Origin: a virus
Strand: one strand, 5' to 3'
DNA length: 38,106 nt
IMG/VR virus record: IMGVR_UViG_3300027973_001624
Location: 1-38,106 of that record
The stretch's first letter is position 1; every line of letters begins with the position of its first letter. The notes under the pieces are model-generated. The model did no database searches. It was not told where the DNA came from and was given only the letters and a program-made list of their open reading frames with translations. This document shows, in pieces, positions 12,895 through 21,779 of the stretch. Both the position numbers and the translations under genes were made by a program.

Positions 12895-13565
12895 ATTACA
12901 TTACAACATCTTTTATAATACATCTTACGATCATCCAATCCATTATAACCACCATTTACTCTGAGAGTAACCTGCTCTACCGTTGGATTTGTATCACAGA
13001 GGGCATTCATAGAATTATTATGCCACCAGAACCCGGCACTAGTAAAGGGATAACGAGAAGCAACATATGATACACCAGTCATAACTTCTGGATCCTTGAT
13101 ATAGTTAGCAAATGCCTGATAGTTTGCTCTACCAGTCAGTTGAATATACCCAGCACCCTTGAACTTTTTACCATCACCGGGCTGGATATTGCCAAGATCA
13201 TCACGACCCTCATAATCAGCACCAGATGCTAGTTCTTCCTTGTATCTTCCACCACCAGACTCATGAGAAATCTGTGCGAGGAAGTGACGAATACGAGAAG
13301 GAGTAGTGATTTCAAAAGTCTTCAGGCACTTATTCAGTTCAACAATCTCTGTATCTTGAATAAGTGTAGTACTACATCCCCAGATGAATGCAAGTTCCTC
13401 TTTTGAAACAAGTTGCATACCATAAACTGGTGGTTTTGTTCTATAAAGTTTTGCAAACTCTTCCAGAATCTCAGGTGCTACATGCATTTGAAGATACTCC
13501 CATGCTTTCAGTTGCTCTGGAGTATTCTTATTGTACTTAATCGCATCTAAAAAGTTAATAGTCAT
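12891..13565 (-). CDS. GH19 chitinase-like lysozyme (endolysin candidate)
   Basis: 224 aa. [23 protein letters not shown] (residues about 99-121, read as two parts) has the GH19 catalytic Glu in HES (E102) and the second Glu about nine residues later. [14 protein letters not shown] is the GH19 substrate-binding signature, and [11 protein letters not shown] matches the late motif. Such enzymes cleave peptidoglycan and are common endolysins of cyanophages. There is no signal peptide, so a holin or another export route would be needed. ATGA-type overlap with the peptidase gene (13562-13565) ties the two into one translation unit. Confidence 0.9.
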   Translation of the reverse strand: MTINFLDAIKYNKNTPEQLKAWEYLQMHVAPEILEEFAKLYRTKPPVYGMQLVSKEELAFIWGCSTTLIQDTEIVELNKCLKTFEITTPSRIRHFLAQISHESGGGRYKEELASGADYEGRDDLGNIQPGDGKKFKGAGYIQLTGRANYQAFANYIKDPEVMTGVSYVASRYPFTSAGFWWHNNSMNALCDTNPTVEQVTLRVNGGYNGLDDRKMYYKRCCNVI

Positions 13566-14254
13566 GAGAAAATCCTACCCCATCCATCGTTTCCATTTGG
13601 ACACCAACGAGCATCTAATTCAGACTTCTTATAGATAGCACCCTTACCGCCATAAACATCCCCAGTATAACCATCATTGAGTGAACCATAAGGATCATTT
13701 ACAACATAATCCCCACCTTCGGTCTTACCAACTACAACGACCATGTGACCGCCAGTAGGATTAGACAAAGAACCTCTATGGAGAATGCCAATAACCACAG
13801 GCCGTCCAGCAGCCAACTCACGATCAAGATCTGAGAAAGACAGATTGTAACTAAACTGAGAACGGATACCGTAGTCAGATAATACCTTCGTTTGAACTGT
13901 GTGATCTGTTGTATCACCGATTGCAAAGACTTTGCGAATATACGCATCATCCCCCTGTGATCCAATTAGAGTTCCTGGTTTAAAGTACTGAAGGCACATC
14001 GCACAACTAGAACTATTACAAGTGCGTGATGCATCGGTATAGTTATCAGTCTGTGGATAATATGGAACATCTAACCGAATAGATGATTTTGGTTTCTCTA
14101 TCTTGGTTCTGTAAATACGAACCCAATTTGCACTATCCTCAAGAAGTGATGCAGCATACTTCTCAATATTTTTTTCAAGTTCTTCTACCGCAGCAACATG
14201 CTTTGGATTTTGTTCATCATAATTGCGAAAAAAATTGTGTAAATCAATTTTCAT
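13562..14254 (-). CDS. C39-like (papain-fold) cysteine peptidase
   Basis: 230 aa. [12 protein letters not shown] (residues about 60-71), [14 protein letters not shown] with the candidate nucleophile Cys (79 or 84), GGHMVVVVG with His170, and VNDPYGS with Asp187 give the Peptidase_C39_2 triad order Cys-His-Asp. These enzymes cut peptides, in phages often the peptide cross-links of peptidoglycan. It sits between the 29-aa membrane peptide and the GH19 lysozyme with 4-nt overlaps on both sides. A two-enzyme wall-degrading unit is therefore likely. No signal peptide. Confidence 0.8.
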   Translation of the reverse strand: MKIDLHNFFRNYDEQNPKHVAAVEELEKNIEKYAASLLEDSANWVRIYRTKIEKPKSSIRLDVPYYPQTDNYTDASRTCNSSSCAMCLQYFKPGTLIGSQGDDAYIRKVFAIGDTTDHTVQTKVLSDYGIRSQFSYNLSFSDLDRELAAGRPVVIGILHRGSLSNPTGGHMVVVVGKTEGGDYVVNDPYGSLNDGYTGDVYGGKGAIYKKSELDARWCPNGNDGWGRIFS

Positions 14255-14340
14255 AAAGTATCTCCATTAAAATAAGCAGCTCTTATAATTATAACAATAA
14301 TTCCAACAGCAAATAATAATAAGGTTGCTGTATAGAACAT
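14251..14340 (-). CDS. 29-aa single-membrane-span peptide (holin-like candidate)
   Basis: MFYTATLLLFAVGIIVIIIR followed by a short polar tail. One strong transmembrane helix fills most of the peptide. Its TGA overlaps the ATG of the peptidase gene (ATGA), and its ATG is two bases after the stop of the 54-aa gene, so it looks like a real coupled gene. A role in membrane lesions or in export of the neighbouring hydrolases is inferred from position. Too short for family assignment. Confidence 0.6.
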   Translation of the reverse strand: MFYTATLLLFAVGIIVIIIRAAYFNGDTL

Positions 14341-14342
14341 GC

Positions 14343-14507
14343 CTAGTATCCAAATTCGTTAATTTTATCCAAAACTTTATCCAAATATCTATGAGCAATT
14401 TGTTTTGGATCTGTAGTATATTGTGTCAGTTGTTCTTGATATAATTCATTTTTACATTTAAGAACCCAATATTTTATTTCGTCTTTGGTTAATTGATTAC
14501 GAGGCAT
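14343..14507 (-). CDS. Small conserved cyanophage-type protein, unknown function
   Basis: 54 aa from the ATG at 14507 (MPRNQLTKDEIKYWV); the longer start at 14525 adds a short hydrophobic stretch. Helical and charged, ending DKVLDKINEFGY. I recall similar 'MPRNQLTKDE' proteins in T4-like cyanophages; no function is known to me. Confidence 0.75.
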   Translation of the reverse strand: MPRNQLTKDEIKYWVLKCKNELYQEQLTQYTTDPKQIAHRYLDKVLDKINEFGY

Positions 14508-14573
14508 AAAAAAAATATAATTCAATTTTATATAGACTGAGGTCTATTTGTATAATTTTATTTTGTTAGGATT

Positions 14574-14783
14574 TCAAAATACCCCAAAAAAGAGTTTTCC
14601 AGTAATCGCATAAGATACTACTGCTGCTACAAATCCTAGCATCGCAAGTCTTCCATTTAAAATTTCTGCACGTTCGTTGTGTGTTTGATTTTCGTAATTC
14701 ATTTGATCTTCCTCGGTAATGTACATTTTAGGTTCTTTGGCGAACATGTTTTGTTGTCCATGTTCATTAGTAGTAATTGTCAT
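14574..14783 (-). CDS. hli: High-light-inducible protein (Hli)
   Basis: 69 aa. The C-terminal half carries the chlorophyll-binding ELIP/Hli motif AEILNGRLAMLGFVA, with Glu/Asn/Arg ligands in one transmembrane helix (about residues 43-65). Hli proteins bind chlorophyll and carotenoid and protect photosystems; cyanophages carry them to keep host photosynthesis running. The acidic N-terminal 38 residues are longer than in the shortest phage Hlis. It follows the sugar operon by nine bases, so it is probably co-transcribed with it, with no clear promoter of its own. Confidence 0.95.
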   Translation of the reverse strand: MTITTNEHGQQNMFAKEPKMYITEEDQMNYENQTHNERAEILNGRLAMLGFVAAVVSYAITGKLFFGVF

Positions 14784-14792
14784 GACTATCTA

Positions 14793-15551
14793 TTAGAGAT
14801 TGTTATATTCAAATTGGAAGAAGTCTTCCACCCGCATCTTTCCAGATTCATTTTGCCACCAAGAAATTAAACCGTCTCGGCTTCCTCTATGAAAGGCATC
14901 CACATGTTCTGGATGAATTGTTGATCCAAGATCAACCTTATAAACAAATGCAGGAAATGAGTAAGTTCTACCAGCATTGTAGACTAGATCATCAGCTACA
15001 GCTCTAGGACGAACCCCATTATCAAGCTTATACTTATCTTCACGGACATGAAAGTGCATAAGCTTTTCAGCATATCTACGATTAATCATATAGCAAGCAG
15101 TCGAAAAATCATCTACAAGTCTTGGATGCAAATTTCCAAGCAATTTTCTGGGATTAATGACTGCAAGTTGTACGACATCCCAATCGTAGGGAATATATGA
15201 GTAGAGTTCCCTCCAAGTGAAGGGCCAATACTTCACAGTTTCTAGATCAATGTCATCCTCACAAATTATAGCATAATCTGAATCAGAGGTGTTCAGCCAA
15301 TGCTTCATTGCCTTGAGATGAGAAGTGACACAACCCACTTCGCCAGAAGAAATTTCCGGATACCTCCCAACGAGTATATCACTAAGATCATCATCCCTGC
15401 CATCATAAGCAGAGATTCTTTCATAGTTTTTAATTTCCCAGTGAGCAAATTGTTCTTCAACATTTTGCCGCCTTTCTGGTTGGCCATCGAGATTTAGGTA
15501 GTAGATGGGACCAATTCCGTTAAGTTTATATGCTGATTTATTTTTGTCCAT
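14793..15551 (-). CDS. Glycosyltransferase family 25 protein
   Basis: 252 aa. IYYLNLDGQPERRQ (residues about 16-29) is the GT25 N-terminal motif; SSGEVGCVTSHLKAMKHW and YAIICEDDID (the acidic metal-binding EDD) follow in the expected order. GT25 enzymes add galactose or related sugars in LPS outer core. Last gene of the ten-gene glycan operon, overlapping its upstream neighbour by 14 nt. Confidence 0.85.
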   Translation of the reverse strand: MDKNKSAYKLNGIGPIYYLNLDGQPERRQNVEEQFAHWEIKNYERISAYDGRDDDLSDILVGRYPEISSGEVGCVTSHLKAMKHWLNTSDSDYAIICEDDIDLETVKYWPFTWRELYSYIPYDWDVVQLAVINPRKLLGNLHPRLVDDFSTACYMINRRYAEKLMHFHVREDKYKLDNGVRPRAVADDLVYNAGRTYSFPAFVYKVDLGSTIHPEHVDAFHRGSRDGLISWWQNESGKMRVEDFFQFEYNNL

Positions 15552-16488
15552 GAATGATTTTTTCTACACTCGGTAAATAATATTTGGTAATGACTTTAAT
15601 CCAGTCAAAATTCTTTGAGTATTCTAGTATAGCTTTACGATTTTGTAAAGAGTATTCTCGGTTTTCAATAATTTTTCGTTCTACATACTCAACATCCTTA
15701 ACTTTATTTTCGGGAATGACCGTAATAAACTCCTTAGTGGTGTCTAGATTGGCCTTACCCCATTCACATACTACCACACCTAGCCCTGCTGTCAAGGCCT
15801 CCATACAGACTAGTGGATGCGCCTCACCATCAGATAGAAGTACTAAATTACCATACTGAGTAAGATTCTTATATAGAGTTGGCTTATCCCATTCCCCAAG
15901 ATAATTTTTATTTGGATTAAATCTACTGTCAGCAATATTTCCAGCAAACCAAAGACTTTCAATAGATTGGAACATATGCTGTCGCTTTCTATAGTCAATC
16001 TTTGCAAGATAGATACTACGGTCTCCAAATTCTGGAGCCTCAGTGTAACTAAACACATCCGAGCATACTCCATTTGGAGTTATAAAGAGCTTTTCTGGAG
16101 GAATACTCAATAGAATTTTATAGATGTTTGAAATACCTTCAGATAGGCAGAATACATTTGGCTGAACGTGTCCAAAGGTATTGAAGATGTCCACATATCC
16201 ATTGAACATATCCGGACGTTCCAAATACCCAAAATGGCTGGTAATTGCCTTTGGGTATTGAATATATGGATAAATCTCAATAAATTCATCATAGTGAATA
16301 TGAACAAAATCTGGACGAAACTCATTTACTTCATTGATGATTTGTCTAGCGTCTTTTGTGTTTATGATTTGAACTTCGTGTCCAATAGCTTCTAAAGCAG
16401 TTTTGGTATCCCAAATAAGAATCTCAACTGCACCCCAACCAGTTGGGGGAATGGGCATAATTCCGGGGCCAATAAGTGTAATTTTCAT
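15538..16488 (-). CDS. GT4-type (GT-B fold) glycosyltransferase
   Basis: 316 aa. MKITLIGPGIMPIPPTGWGAVE (N-terminal Gly-rich acceptor domain, read in part) and LVCMEALTAGLGVVVCEWG (C-terminal NDP-sugar site, with the E-x7-E-like region) identify a retaining GT-B enzyme. It is shorter than the usual 370 aa. It follows the first GQPR paralogue by two bases. Confidence 0.85.
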   Translation of the reverse strand: MKITLIGPGIMPIPPTGWGAVEILIWDTKTALEAIGHEVQIINTKDARQIINEVNEFRPDFVHIHYDEFIEIYPYIQYPKAITSHFGYLERPDMFNGYVDIFNTFGHVQPNVFCLSEGISNIYKILLSIPPEKLFITPNGVCSDVFSYTEAPEFGDRSIYLAKIDYRKRQHMFQSIESLWFAGNIADSRFNPNKNYLGEWDKPTLYKNLTQYGNLVLLSDGEAHPLVCMEALTAGLGVVVCEWGKANLDTTKEFITVIPENKVKDVEYVERKIIENREYSLQNRKAILEYSKNFDWIKVITKYYLPSVEKIIHGQK

Positions 16489-16490
16489 AG

Positions 16491-17246
16491 TTACCAGGTG
16501 GGTCCTTTACAATCTACTCCACGAACCAATCTAAGTGGAAGTGGTATTCTTACTAAGTCATTTTGACTATAGTATCTATTATAGCACGAATACTTAAATG
16601 CTTCAGCAACTGGTGCCCAACACTCATCGATATTCACTAGGCCATTCATTGTATGAGTATATGCTTTTAAAAATTTAATATATCTCTGCCCAAAAATAAA
16701 TCCCAAATCTGGGAAATGATGTGAATGAGAGGAAAGATAAAACTTACTAGAATTCAACTCAGACAAATTAGGATAGTCCCAGATATTTAGATCACTTCGA
16801 ATGGTGATAATAAAGTCATAAGTTTTTCCAGTAGACTCTAAAAGTTTTCCAACTTGTTCAATAGAGTATAATTGGGAAAGTTGATTATGAAAATTCTTTT
16901 GATGAAACCTTTCAGTATCAAAACTCTTTTCAATTTCGGAAAACAGTTTTTCGTTAGAAAATTCTTTTGGCTTCTCAGTTTGTATAAAGTGTGGCTGCCA
17001 CTTAGATACAAATCGGTCTAAATCATCACGGTCCTTAGGACACTTCTCCATCTGAAGCCAGGTGGAGTATTCCCAATCTGAAGATACGTGAGACCTATCC
17101 CACTGCTTCTCATTCTCGTCATCCCACCAAAGATGTGCATAGATGTCAGTATCGTATCGATCAAAAATAAATTTTTTATGAGATTCATAGCAATATGTAT
17201 TTGCAGTAAATCTAGGTTGACCATAGTATAGACACGCTACTTTCAT
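16491..17246 (-). CDS. GQPR-family protein 1 (putative glycan-processing enzyme)
   Basis: 251 aa. One of three paralogues in this operon. Shared features are the N-terminus MKVACLYYGQPRF, then (R/F)YDTDIYAHLWW about 30 residues later, a region with FHQKNFHNQLSQLYS, then YDFIITIRSDLNIWDYPNL and SQNDL near the end. A strand followed by an IRSDL acidic motif suggests a GT-A-like fold with a DxD-type site, so a glycosyltransferase is likely. No exact family is assigned. Overlaps the GDPD-like gene by four bases. Confidence 0.72.
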   Translation of the reverse strand: MKVACLYYGQPRFTANTYCYESHKKFIFDRYDTDIYAHLWWDDENEKQWDRSHVSSDWEYSTWLQMEKCPKDRDDLDRFVSKWQPHFIQTEKPKEFSNEKLFSEIEKSFDTERFHQKNFHNQLSQLYSIEQVGKLLESTGKTYDFIITIRSDLNIWDYPNLSELNSSKFYLSSHSHHFPDLGFIFGQRYIKFLKAYTHTMNGLVNIDECWAPVAEAFKYSCYNRYYSQNDLVRIPLPLRLVRGVDCKGPTW

Positions 17247-17707
17247 TTAAACTTCTCCACAAAATCACTACAAATACCATAGCAACTAAACGAGGTTAGG
17301 CTATATAAAATATCTAAACTAAGATTCATTTCTGGCATCACTAACACCGAATTTGGGGTATATGCTTTGCCAGGATATGTCCATATGTGCCCCTTACTAG
17401 TAAGAGTAAAATCATCATTTTGATGCCAAAAATAATTAAATCCACTAGTAGTTCTAGAAAACTCATAGAGAGCTTCCAAATCTTTACAGTGAATCCAAAG
17501 ATTATTAATTCTCTGCCCAAACCAAATCCAACTTACTTGATACTGGGGTTCATCATGACCAAGGAATAGACTTTTAGTCTTCTTATCAACTCTTACGTCA
17601 ACCTCAACGTCATAACCACATTCAATGGCATGATCAATATATTCAAGTGAATTTTCAAGTAGGGGATTAGGCCCGTCCAAATTACCTCGATGTGCTATAA
17701 GTTTCAT
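17243..17707 (-). CDS. Glycerophosphodiester phosphodiesterase-like protein (short)
   Basis: 154 aa. MKLIAHRGNLDGPNPLLENS has the catalytic HRG and the ENS of the GDPD/PI-PLC fold, VEVDVRVD gives the metal-binding Glu-x-Asp, and LGHDEPQY the second His. Only the N-terminal half of a normal GDPD (about 240 aa) is represented, so it may be a minimal or specialised form. In this operon it may act on glycerol-phosphate or phosphodiester decoration of the glycan. Overlaps the HAD gene by 26 nt. Confidence 0.75.
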   Translation of the reverse strand: MKLIAHRGNLDGPNPLLENSLEYIDHAIECGYDVEVDVRVDKKTKSLFLGHDEPQYQVSWIWFGQRINNLWIHCKDLEALYEFSRTTSGFNYFWHQNDDFTLTSKGHIWTYPGKAYTPNSVLVMPEMNLSLDILYSLTSFSCYGICSDFVEKFK

Positions 17708-18305
17708 TGGTGTAAAAAATAGAACTGTTTAATTCATCATAACTTTCAACTTCATATACGCTGGCACCACTTGCATAGGCTGCGGCCTTTCCAACTTCGC
17801 TATCCTCAAAGATAATAGTATCGCTTGGAGAAACTCCCATCAATTTCATTGCAGTTAAGTAGATCTCTGGATCGGGTTTTGGGGTTAAATATTGAGCACT
17901 TAAAATATGATCAACATATTCAGAAACCCCCAACAAGCTTACAACCTTCTCCACAAAACTATATCTAGCATTTGATGCTAAGACAATTCCAATATTAGAA
18001 TCCTTTAGTTTTTTGAAAAGTGATTTGATTTGTCCATTTGCCATTATATTTTCATCAAAGAGTATACATGAATAGGTATCTTTCAATTTCCAAATAGAAT
18101 CAATATCATCATTGTGAATTTTTCCACTCTTTGCTAGCTGTTCCAACTTAGTCAATGTTGGGATAGTACCAAACTCATCATCCTCTTTTTGAGAATATTC
18201 ATATCCATAATCCGCAAGTGCCTTTGCAGTTGCTGGATAGTGAAGTAGCCTACTGTTTACCAGGACTCCATCAACATCAAATATACAGAGTTTAATCTCT
18301 AGCAT
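17682..18305 (-). CDS. HAD-superfamily phosphatase, beta-phosphoglucomutase-like
   Basis: 207 aa. CIFDVDGVLVNSR (motif I with DxD), VLASNARY (motif II Ser), TPKPDPEIY (motif III Lys) and TIIFEDSEVG (motif IV) occur in canonical order with a helical cap between motifs I and II. Similar to GmhB/beta-PGM-like sugar phosphatases. It resembles the N-terminal half of the fusion protein at 19035-20420, so the operon has two related HAD domains. Confidence 0.88.
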   Translation of the reverse strand: MLEIKLCIFDVDGVLVNSRLLHYPATAKALADYGYEYSQKEDDEFGTIPTLTKLEQLAKSGKIHNDDIDSIWKLKDTYSCILFDENIMANGQIKSLFKKLKDSNIGIVLASNARYSFVEKVVSLLGVSEYVDHILSAQYLTPKPDPEIYLTAMKLMGVSPSDTIIFEDSEVGKAAAYASGASVYEVESYDELNSSIFYTNETYSTSR

Positions 18306-18306
18306 A

Positions 18307-19038
18307 TTAACCCCTTACGGCATGAGCATCCATTGGGCATGGTGCCAAATCATTCTGAGAAAATCTCCTCAGAAAGGAACCCATTTTGAATGCCTCAGGA
18401 GAAGGTTCCCAAATATTTTCATATACTGAGTCAACATCATCAAAGGCATTTTTAGACCAACTAAGAAACTTAGTTCCGAAAAATTGTATAGTGTCTGGGA
18501 ATCTTGGATGATGCCCAGGAAGATAGAATTTATTAGGATCACACATTTCGAGATTTGGAAAATTCGTAAGTATTGTATCATACCTGGCAAGAATTACCCA
18601 ATCATATGTCTGATTAGTCTCTGGAGCCCTTCTATATGCATCAAATAATTCGGATACAGCTTTAATTGAGTATAGCTGTGACATGATATTGCTATAATTT
18701 TTTTCATTCCAATGCCCTTCTGGATGCTTACCGGTGAAGTTTGCATCGACAAATGCCTTTGCATTTGGGGGCAATTCAAAAGTTCTCGGCTCATTATGTT
18801 GAACCAGAATTGGATTATATTTTGTACAAATTAACTCCAAAGCATTTTCTGGAATTGGGCAGTTAGAAATGCGGGACCAAGAAGAATAATCATACTCTTC
18901 ATTAGATTCCTTCCACCAAACATGCCCAAAGACATCAGTATCATACCGAGTGATAATAGATTCCTTATAAACCCGTTCAATCTCAGGGTTGTCGATAAAT
19001 CTTGGTTGACCAAAAAATAATAGTGCTACTTTCATCAA
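18307..19038 (-). CDS. GQPR-family protein 2
   Basis: 243 aa. Same layout as the protein at 16491-17246: VALLFFGQPRFIDNPEIERV, ITRYDTDVFGHVWW, HWNEKNYSNIMSQLYSIK, WVILARYDTIL and SQNDL at matching positions. The two are clear paralogues; both have a strand ending in an acidic pair before the central hydrophobic region. Inferred glycosyltransferase. Four-base overlap with the HAD-nucleotidyltransferase gene upstream. Confidence 0.72.
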   Translation of the reverse strand: MMKVALLFFGQPRFIDNPEIERVYKESIITRYDTDVFGHVWWKESNEEYDYSSWSRISNCPIPENALELICTKYNPILVQHNEPRTFELPPNAKAFVDANFTGKHPEGHWNEKNYSNIMSQLYSIKAVSELFDAYRRAPETNQTYDWVILARYDTILTNFPNLEMCDPNKFYLPGHHPRFPDTIQFFGTKFLSWSKNAFDDVDSVYENIWEPSPEAFKMGSFLRRFSQNDLAPCPMDAHAVRG

Positions 19039-20420
19039 ACTTCTCCTTTATAATTCTCCAAGAAGTAATTCAGATCTTCTGGAGTTCCAAGACCCCACAT
19101 ATCATCAGATCCAATTTCCTTAATACGAATTTTCTTACCGTCCTCAATTGCTTCATTATATACTGGGCACACATAGAATTCATTATTTGTGCGAATATTT
19201 TTGCGAATCATCTGCTCAGAATACTTAACGTAATCAGAACCATGCTTCCAGTAGTAAATTCCAGCAGTTGCATGATTACTGATAGGCTTTTTCTCAGCCA
19301 CTTCTGAAACATATCCATCTTCGCCCAATTTTGCAAATGACCACTTAGGATGAGTTGCTGGAAATGTAACAATACCACCATCTACATTATCATTACTGAA
19401 TGCATATAGAGTTTCATTACTATCCCACAGAATTAACTGATCAGAATTCGTAATAATTAGTGGATCTTCGGTGTTGATGAATTCCTTAGCAAGAAGAGTT
19501 GTGCAACATGCCCCTTCGGTAAGTCCTTCAACTTGAACAATGTTACAATTTGGAGTCAATAGATTAAGAAGATATTGAAGATTATACTTATCATAATGCT
19601 CTTTCTGCACAACATAGGTATAAGTAGCTTCAACATTTAAGCCTCCAACAACAACTTGAATCATGGGTTTACCACGAACTTCAATCAGAGGTTTTGGGAA
19701 GGTGTAGCCAACTTTAGCAAAGCGACTACCAGCTCCAGCCATAGGAATAAGAACATTCATTTTTTCAGATCTCCAAGCGATTTTTGTTTTAGTGGGTTTA
19801 CTGAGAATATTTTTAATCTTGTCAATTTTACTTTGTGTTAGATCCTTTCGGTTATCTACTGGAATTAAATGACTCTTACTATCAAGAGCACCTTGCCTAC
19901 CAATATGACTATCTTCTACTATAACGGTATTTTCCGGAATGGCTCCAAATGCAATCATACACTTCCAGTACATTTCTGGATAGGGTTTATTGCGGGTGAC
20001 ATCTTCATTACTCACAAAAATATCAACAAACTCCAATACTCCCAACCGAAGTAAGATTAGTTTAACGGTATTTCGAATACTATTGCTAGCAACAGCAATA
20101 TTATAACCCATATCCTTGAGTTGTGAGAAGTAACTCATCAACTCATAATCCTTATTAACCTGCTCACCAAAAATAACTAGGGTCTCATCTTGCTTATCTT
20201 TCCAAATCTGACTATATGATTCTGGGGATAGCCCCTTCCTCTGCGTAAGAATTGCAAGCTTATCACTTGTCGGAAGTCCATCATAAACACTCACATGCTC
20301 CTGACGGGTAATTGCAAAATCGGGATTGACCTTAACCAAAGCTCGATTTAAAGCCTCATAGTGAACATCTTTACTATCTATTAGAACTCCGTCAAGATCA
20401 AAAATTACTAACTTACTCAT
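19035..20420 (-). CDS. HAD phosphatase - sugar nucleotidyltransferase fusion
   Basis: 461 aa. Residues about 1-210 are a HAD phosphatase: VIFDLDGVLIDSKDVHYEAL, VASNSIRNT, NKPYPEMYW and VIVEDSHIGRQ in order. Residues about 223-461 are a nucleotidyltransferase: VLIPMAGAGSRFAKVGY (activator loop), PKPLIEVRGKPMI (conserved Lys), ITNSDQLIL (metal Asp) and GGIVTFPATHPKWSF. The whole could dephosphorylate a sugar bisphosphate and then activate the 1-phosphate, as in heptose synthesis, where the steps are separate proteins. Metal ligands of both halves look intact. Confidence 0.82.
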   Translation of the reverse strand: MSKLVIFDLDGVLIDSKDVHYEALNRALVKVNPDFAITRQEHVSVYDGLPTSDKLAILTQRKGLSPESYSQIWKDKQDETLVIFGEQVNKDYELMSYFSQLKDMGYNIAVASNSIRNTVKLILLRLGVLEFVDIFVSNEDVTRNKPYPEMYWKCMIAFGAIPENTVIVEDSHIGRQGALDSKSHLIPVDNRKDLTQSKIDKIKNILSKPTKTKIAWRSEKMNVLIPMAGAGSRFAKVGYTFPKPLIEVRGKPMIQVVVGGLNVEATYTYVVQKEHYDKYNLQYLLNLLTPNCNIVQVEGLTEGACCTTLLAKEFINTEDPLIITNSDQLILWDSNETLYAFSNDNVDGGIVTFPATHPKWSFAKLGEDGYVSEVAEKKPISNHATAGIYYWKHGSDYVKYSEQMIRKNIRTNNEFYVCPVYNEAIEDGKKIRIKEIGSDDMWGLGTPEDLNYFLENYKGEV

Positions 20421-21070
20421 ACTACATCTCTATAAAGTTTAGGATAAAATGGATGTTTGTGAACAATAAGATTATTTCTCTTTACGTTCCAACCTAAAAT
20501 ACATTCTGGATTTACGACTGCACCCTCATTACAAATGTCTTCAAAATCGGGATACATTCTACAGTAGGACATCATAGTATCATAATCCCCAAAAGCAAAG
20601 GTATCTCCTAGAGCATAATCTGTATGACTTTGAATATCTGTAATATGAAGTCCTCGTGGATCATACTCAGATAGCTTACCTAACGGTTCTGTAAACCAAT
20701 TATCTGTGCGAGTTCTAATGACAAAATCGAATTTCCCATTTCCCACATCCTGAACGTATTTATCCACCAATAATGAAGCCTTGTGCAAACTATATGCTTG
20801 AGATACAATATTATTCAGTGGGTGATAGTACCTCGGATCTGATATAATTGATGGATGCGAAAAGATCTTTGGCTCTTCAAAATCTACAATAGTTGGATCT
20901 ACTACATCAATTACAAATTCTTCAATTTCAAAGTTATAATTCCAAAAGTGTGCAAATATTGCTACTGTAGTTCCCGCACAAAATGACGACATTAAATATT
21001 CTTTATGATTAGGCCAACACTTAATAAAGTCTCTTGGCTGACCAGAATATAAAATTGCAACATTAGACAT
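20417..21070 (-). CDS. GQPR-family protein 3 (shorter member)
   Basis: 217 aa from the ATG at 21070; the longer frame to 21151 lies inside the GT6 gene. VAILYSGQPRDFIKCWPNH, TTVAIFAHFWN, NNIVSQAYSLHK and FDFVIRTRTDNWF match the other two GQPR proteins in order, but it is shorter and more diverged. RTRTDNWF is the acidic-motif equivalent. It overlaps the GT6 stop by eight bases. Inferred glycosyltransferase. Confidence 0.7.
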   Translation of the reverse strand: MSNVAILYSGQPRDFIKCWPNHKEYLMSSFCAGTTVAIFAHFWNYNFEIEEFVIDVVDPTIVDFEEPKIFSHPSIISDPRYYHPLNNIVSQAYSLHKASLLVDKYVQDVGNGKFDFVIRTRTDNWFTEPLGKLSEYDPRGLHITDIQSHTDYALGDTFAFGDYDTMMSYCRMYPDFEDICNEGAVVNPECILGWNVKRNNLIVHKHPFYPKLYRDVV

Positions 21071-21779
21071 GATATTCGCCGTTATTTTTAGCCAGATGCA
21101 GAAGCTTTGGTTCAAATTCACAATACTGACCAAATACTTCAGGGAAAGCATACTGGGGATGAAGGGTATTTACATCACTTCGGTTTTGAGCAAAAAATTT
21201 ATTAAGATGACTTTCGTCATGCCACTGAGCAATCACATTATTTTCCAGATCTTTATTAACTCTATCTTCCAGCTCAGTAATCATTTCTAAAACCTTAGGA
21301 ACCTTTCCACCCCACAAACATCCTTGATAGTATACTGAGATATCATCTCCAGTTTCAATTCCTGCCAAGGATAGTGGATTTACATCAAATGCTCCTGGGG
21401 GATTATCATGTGGTGGCATCTTTAAGAAGTGGCATGGATGATGCACTCCGAAATATGAAAATTGTTTATCGAAAAAATCTTTACTATAAACTTTAGAGAC
21501 TGGCATTAAATCTGCATCTAAAAATACAAACCAATCTGCCTGTTCAATTTCGTCTTTAGCTTTTTGAAGAATTTCAAATCTCTTAAGAGTGATATATGGC
21601 CACTCAAGATGTTCTTGCTTGTAGGATTTAATGTCTTCCGGAAAATCTCCCTCACCATCAGTAAAAACTAAAAAAGTCTTTTCACAATCCGGTAAAAAGT
21701 TTTCCTTGACCCGCTCATACCACGAAGGTAAAAAATTTAAGTATTTTCCAGTTCCGATAAAACTAATTGCGACTTTCAT
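21063..21779 (-). CDS. Glycosyltransferase family 6 (ABO/alpha-1,3-Gal(NAc) transferase type)
   Basis: 238 aa from the ATG at 21779. LVFTDGEGDFP (about 37-47), FVFLDADLMP with the DxD at about 88-90, VYYQGCLWGG (about 149-158) and AQWHDESHLNKFF (about 184-196) are the hallmarks of GT6. In vertebrate ABO enzymes the matching motifs are FTD, DVDMxF, YYxGAFFGG and WHDESHLNKY. GT6 enzymes add Gal or GalNAc in alpha-1,3 linkage to a galactose acceptor. Most bacterial GT6 proteins lack the DxD, while this one keeps it; I recall the same being reported for a cyanophage homologue. It directly follows the GT11 fucosyltransferase. Confidence 0.88.
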   Translation of the reverse strand: MKVAISFIGTGKYLNFLPSWYERVKENFLPDCEKTFLVFTDGEGDFPEDIKSYKQEHLEWPYITLKRFEILQKAKDEIEQADWFVFLDADLMPVSKVYSKDFFDKQFSYFGVHHPCHFLKMPPHDNPPGAFDVNPLSLAGIETGDDISVYYQGCLWGGKVPKVLEMITELEDRVNKDLENNVIAQWHDESHLNKFFAQNRSDVNTLHPQYAFPEVFGQYCEFEPKLLHLAKNNGEYHV

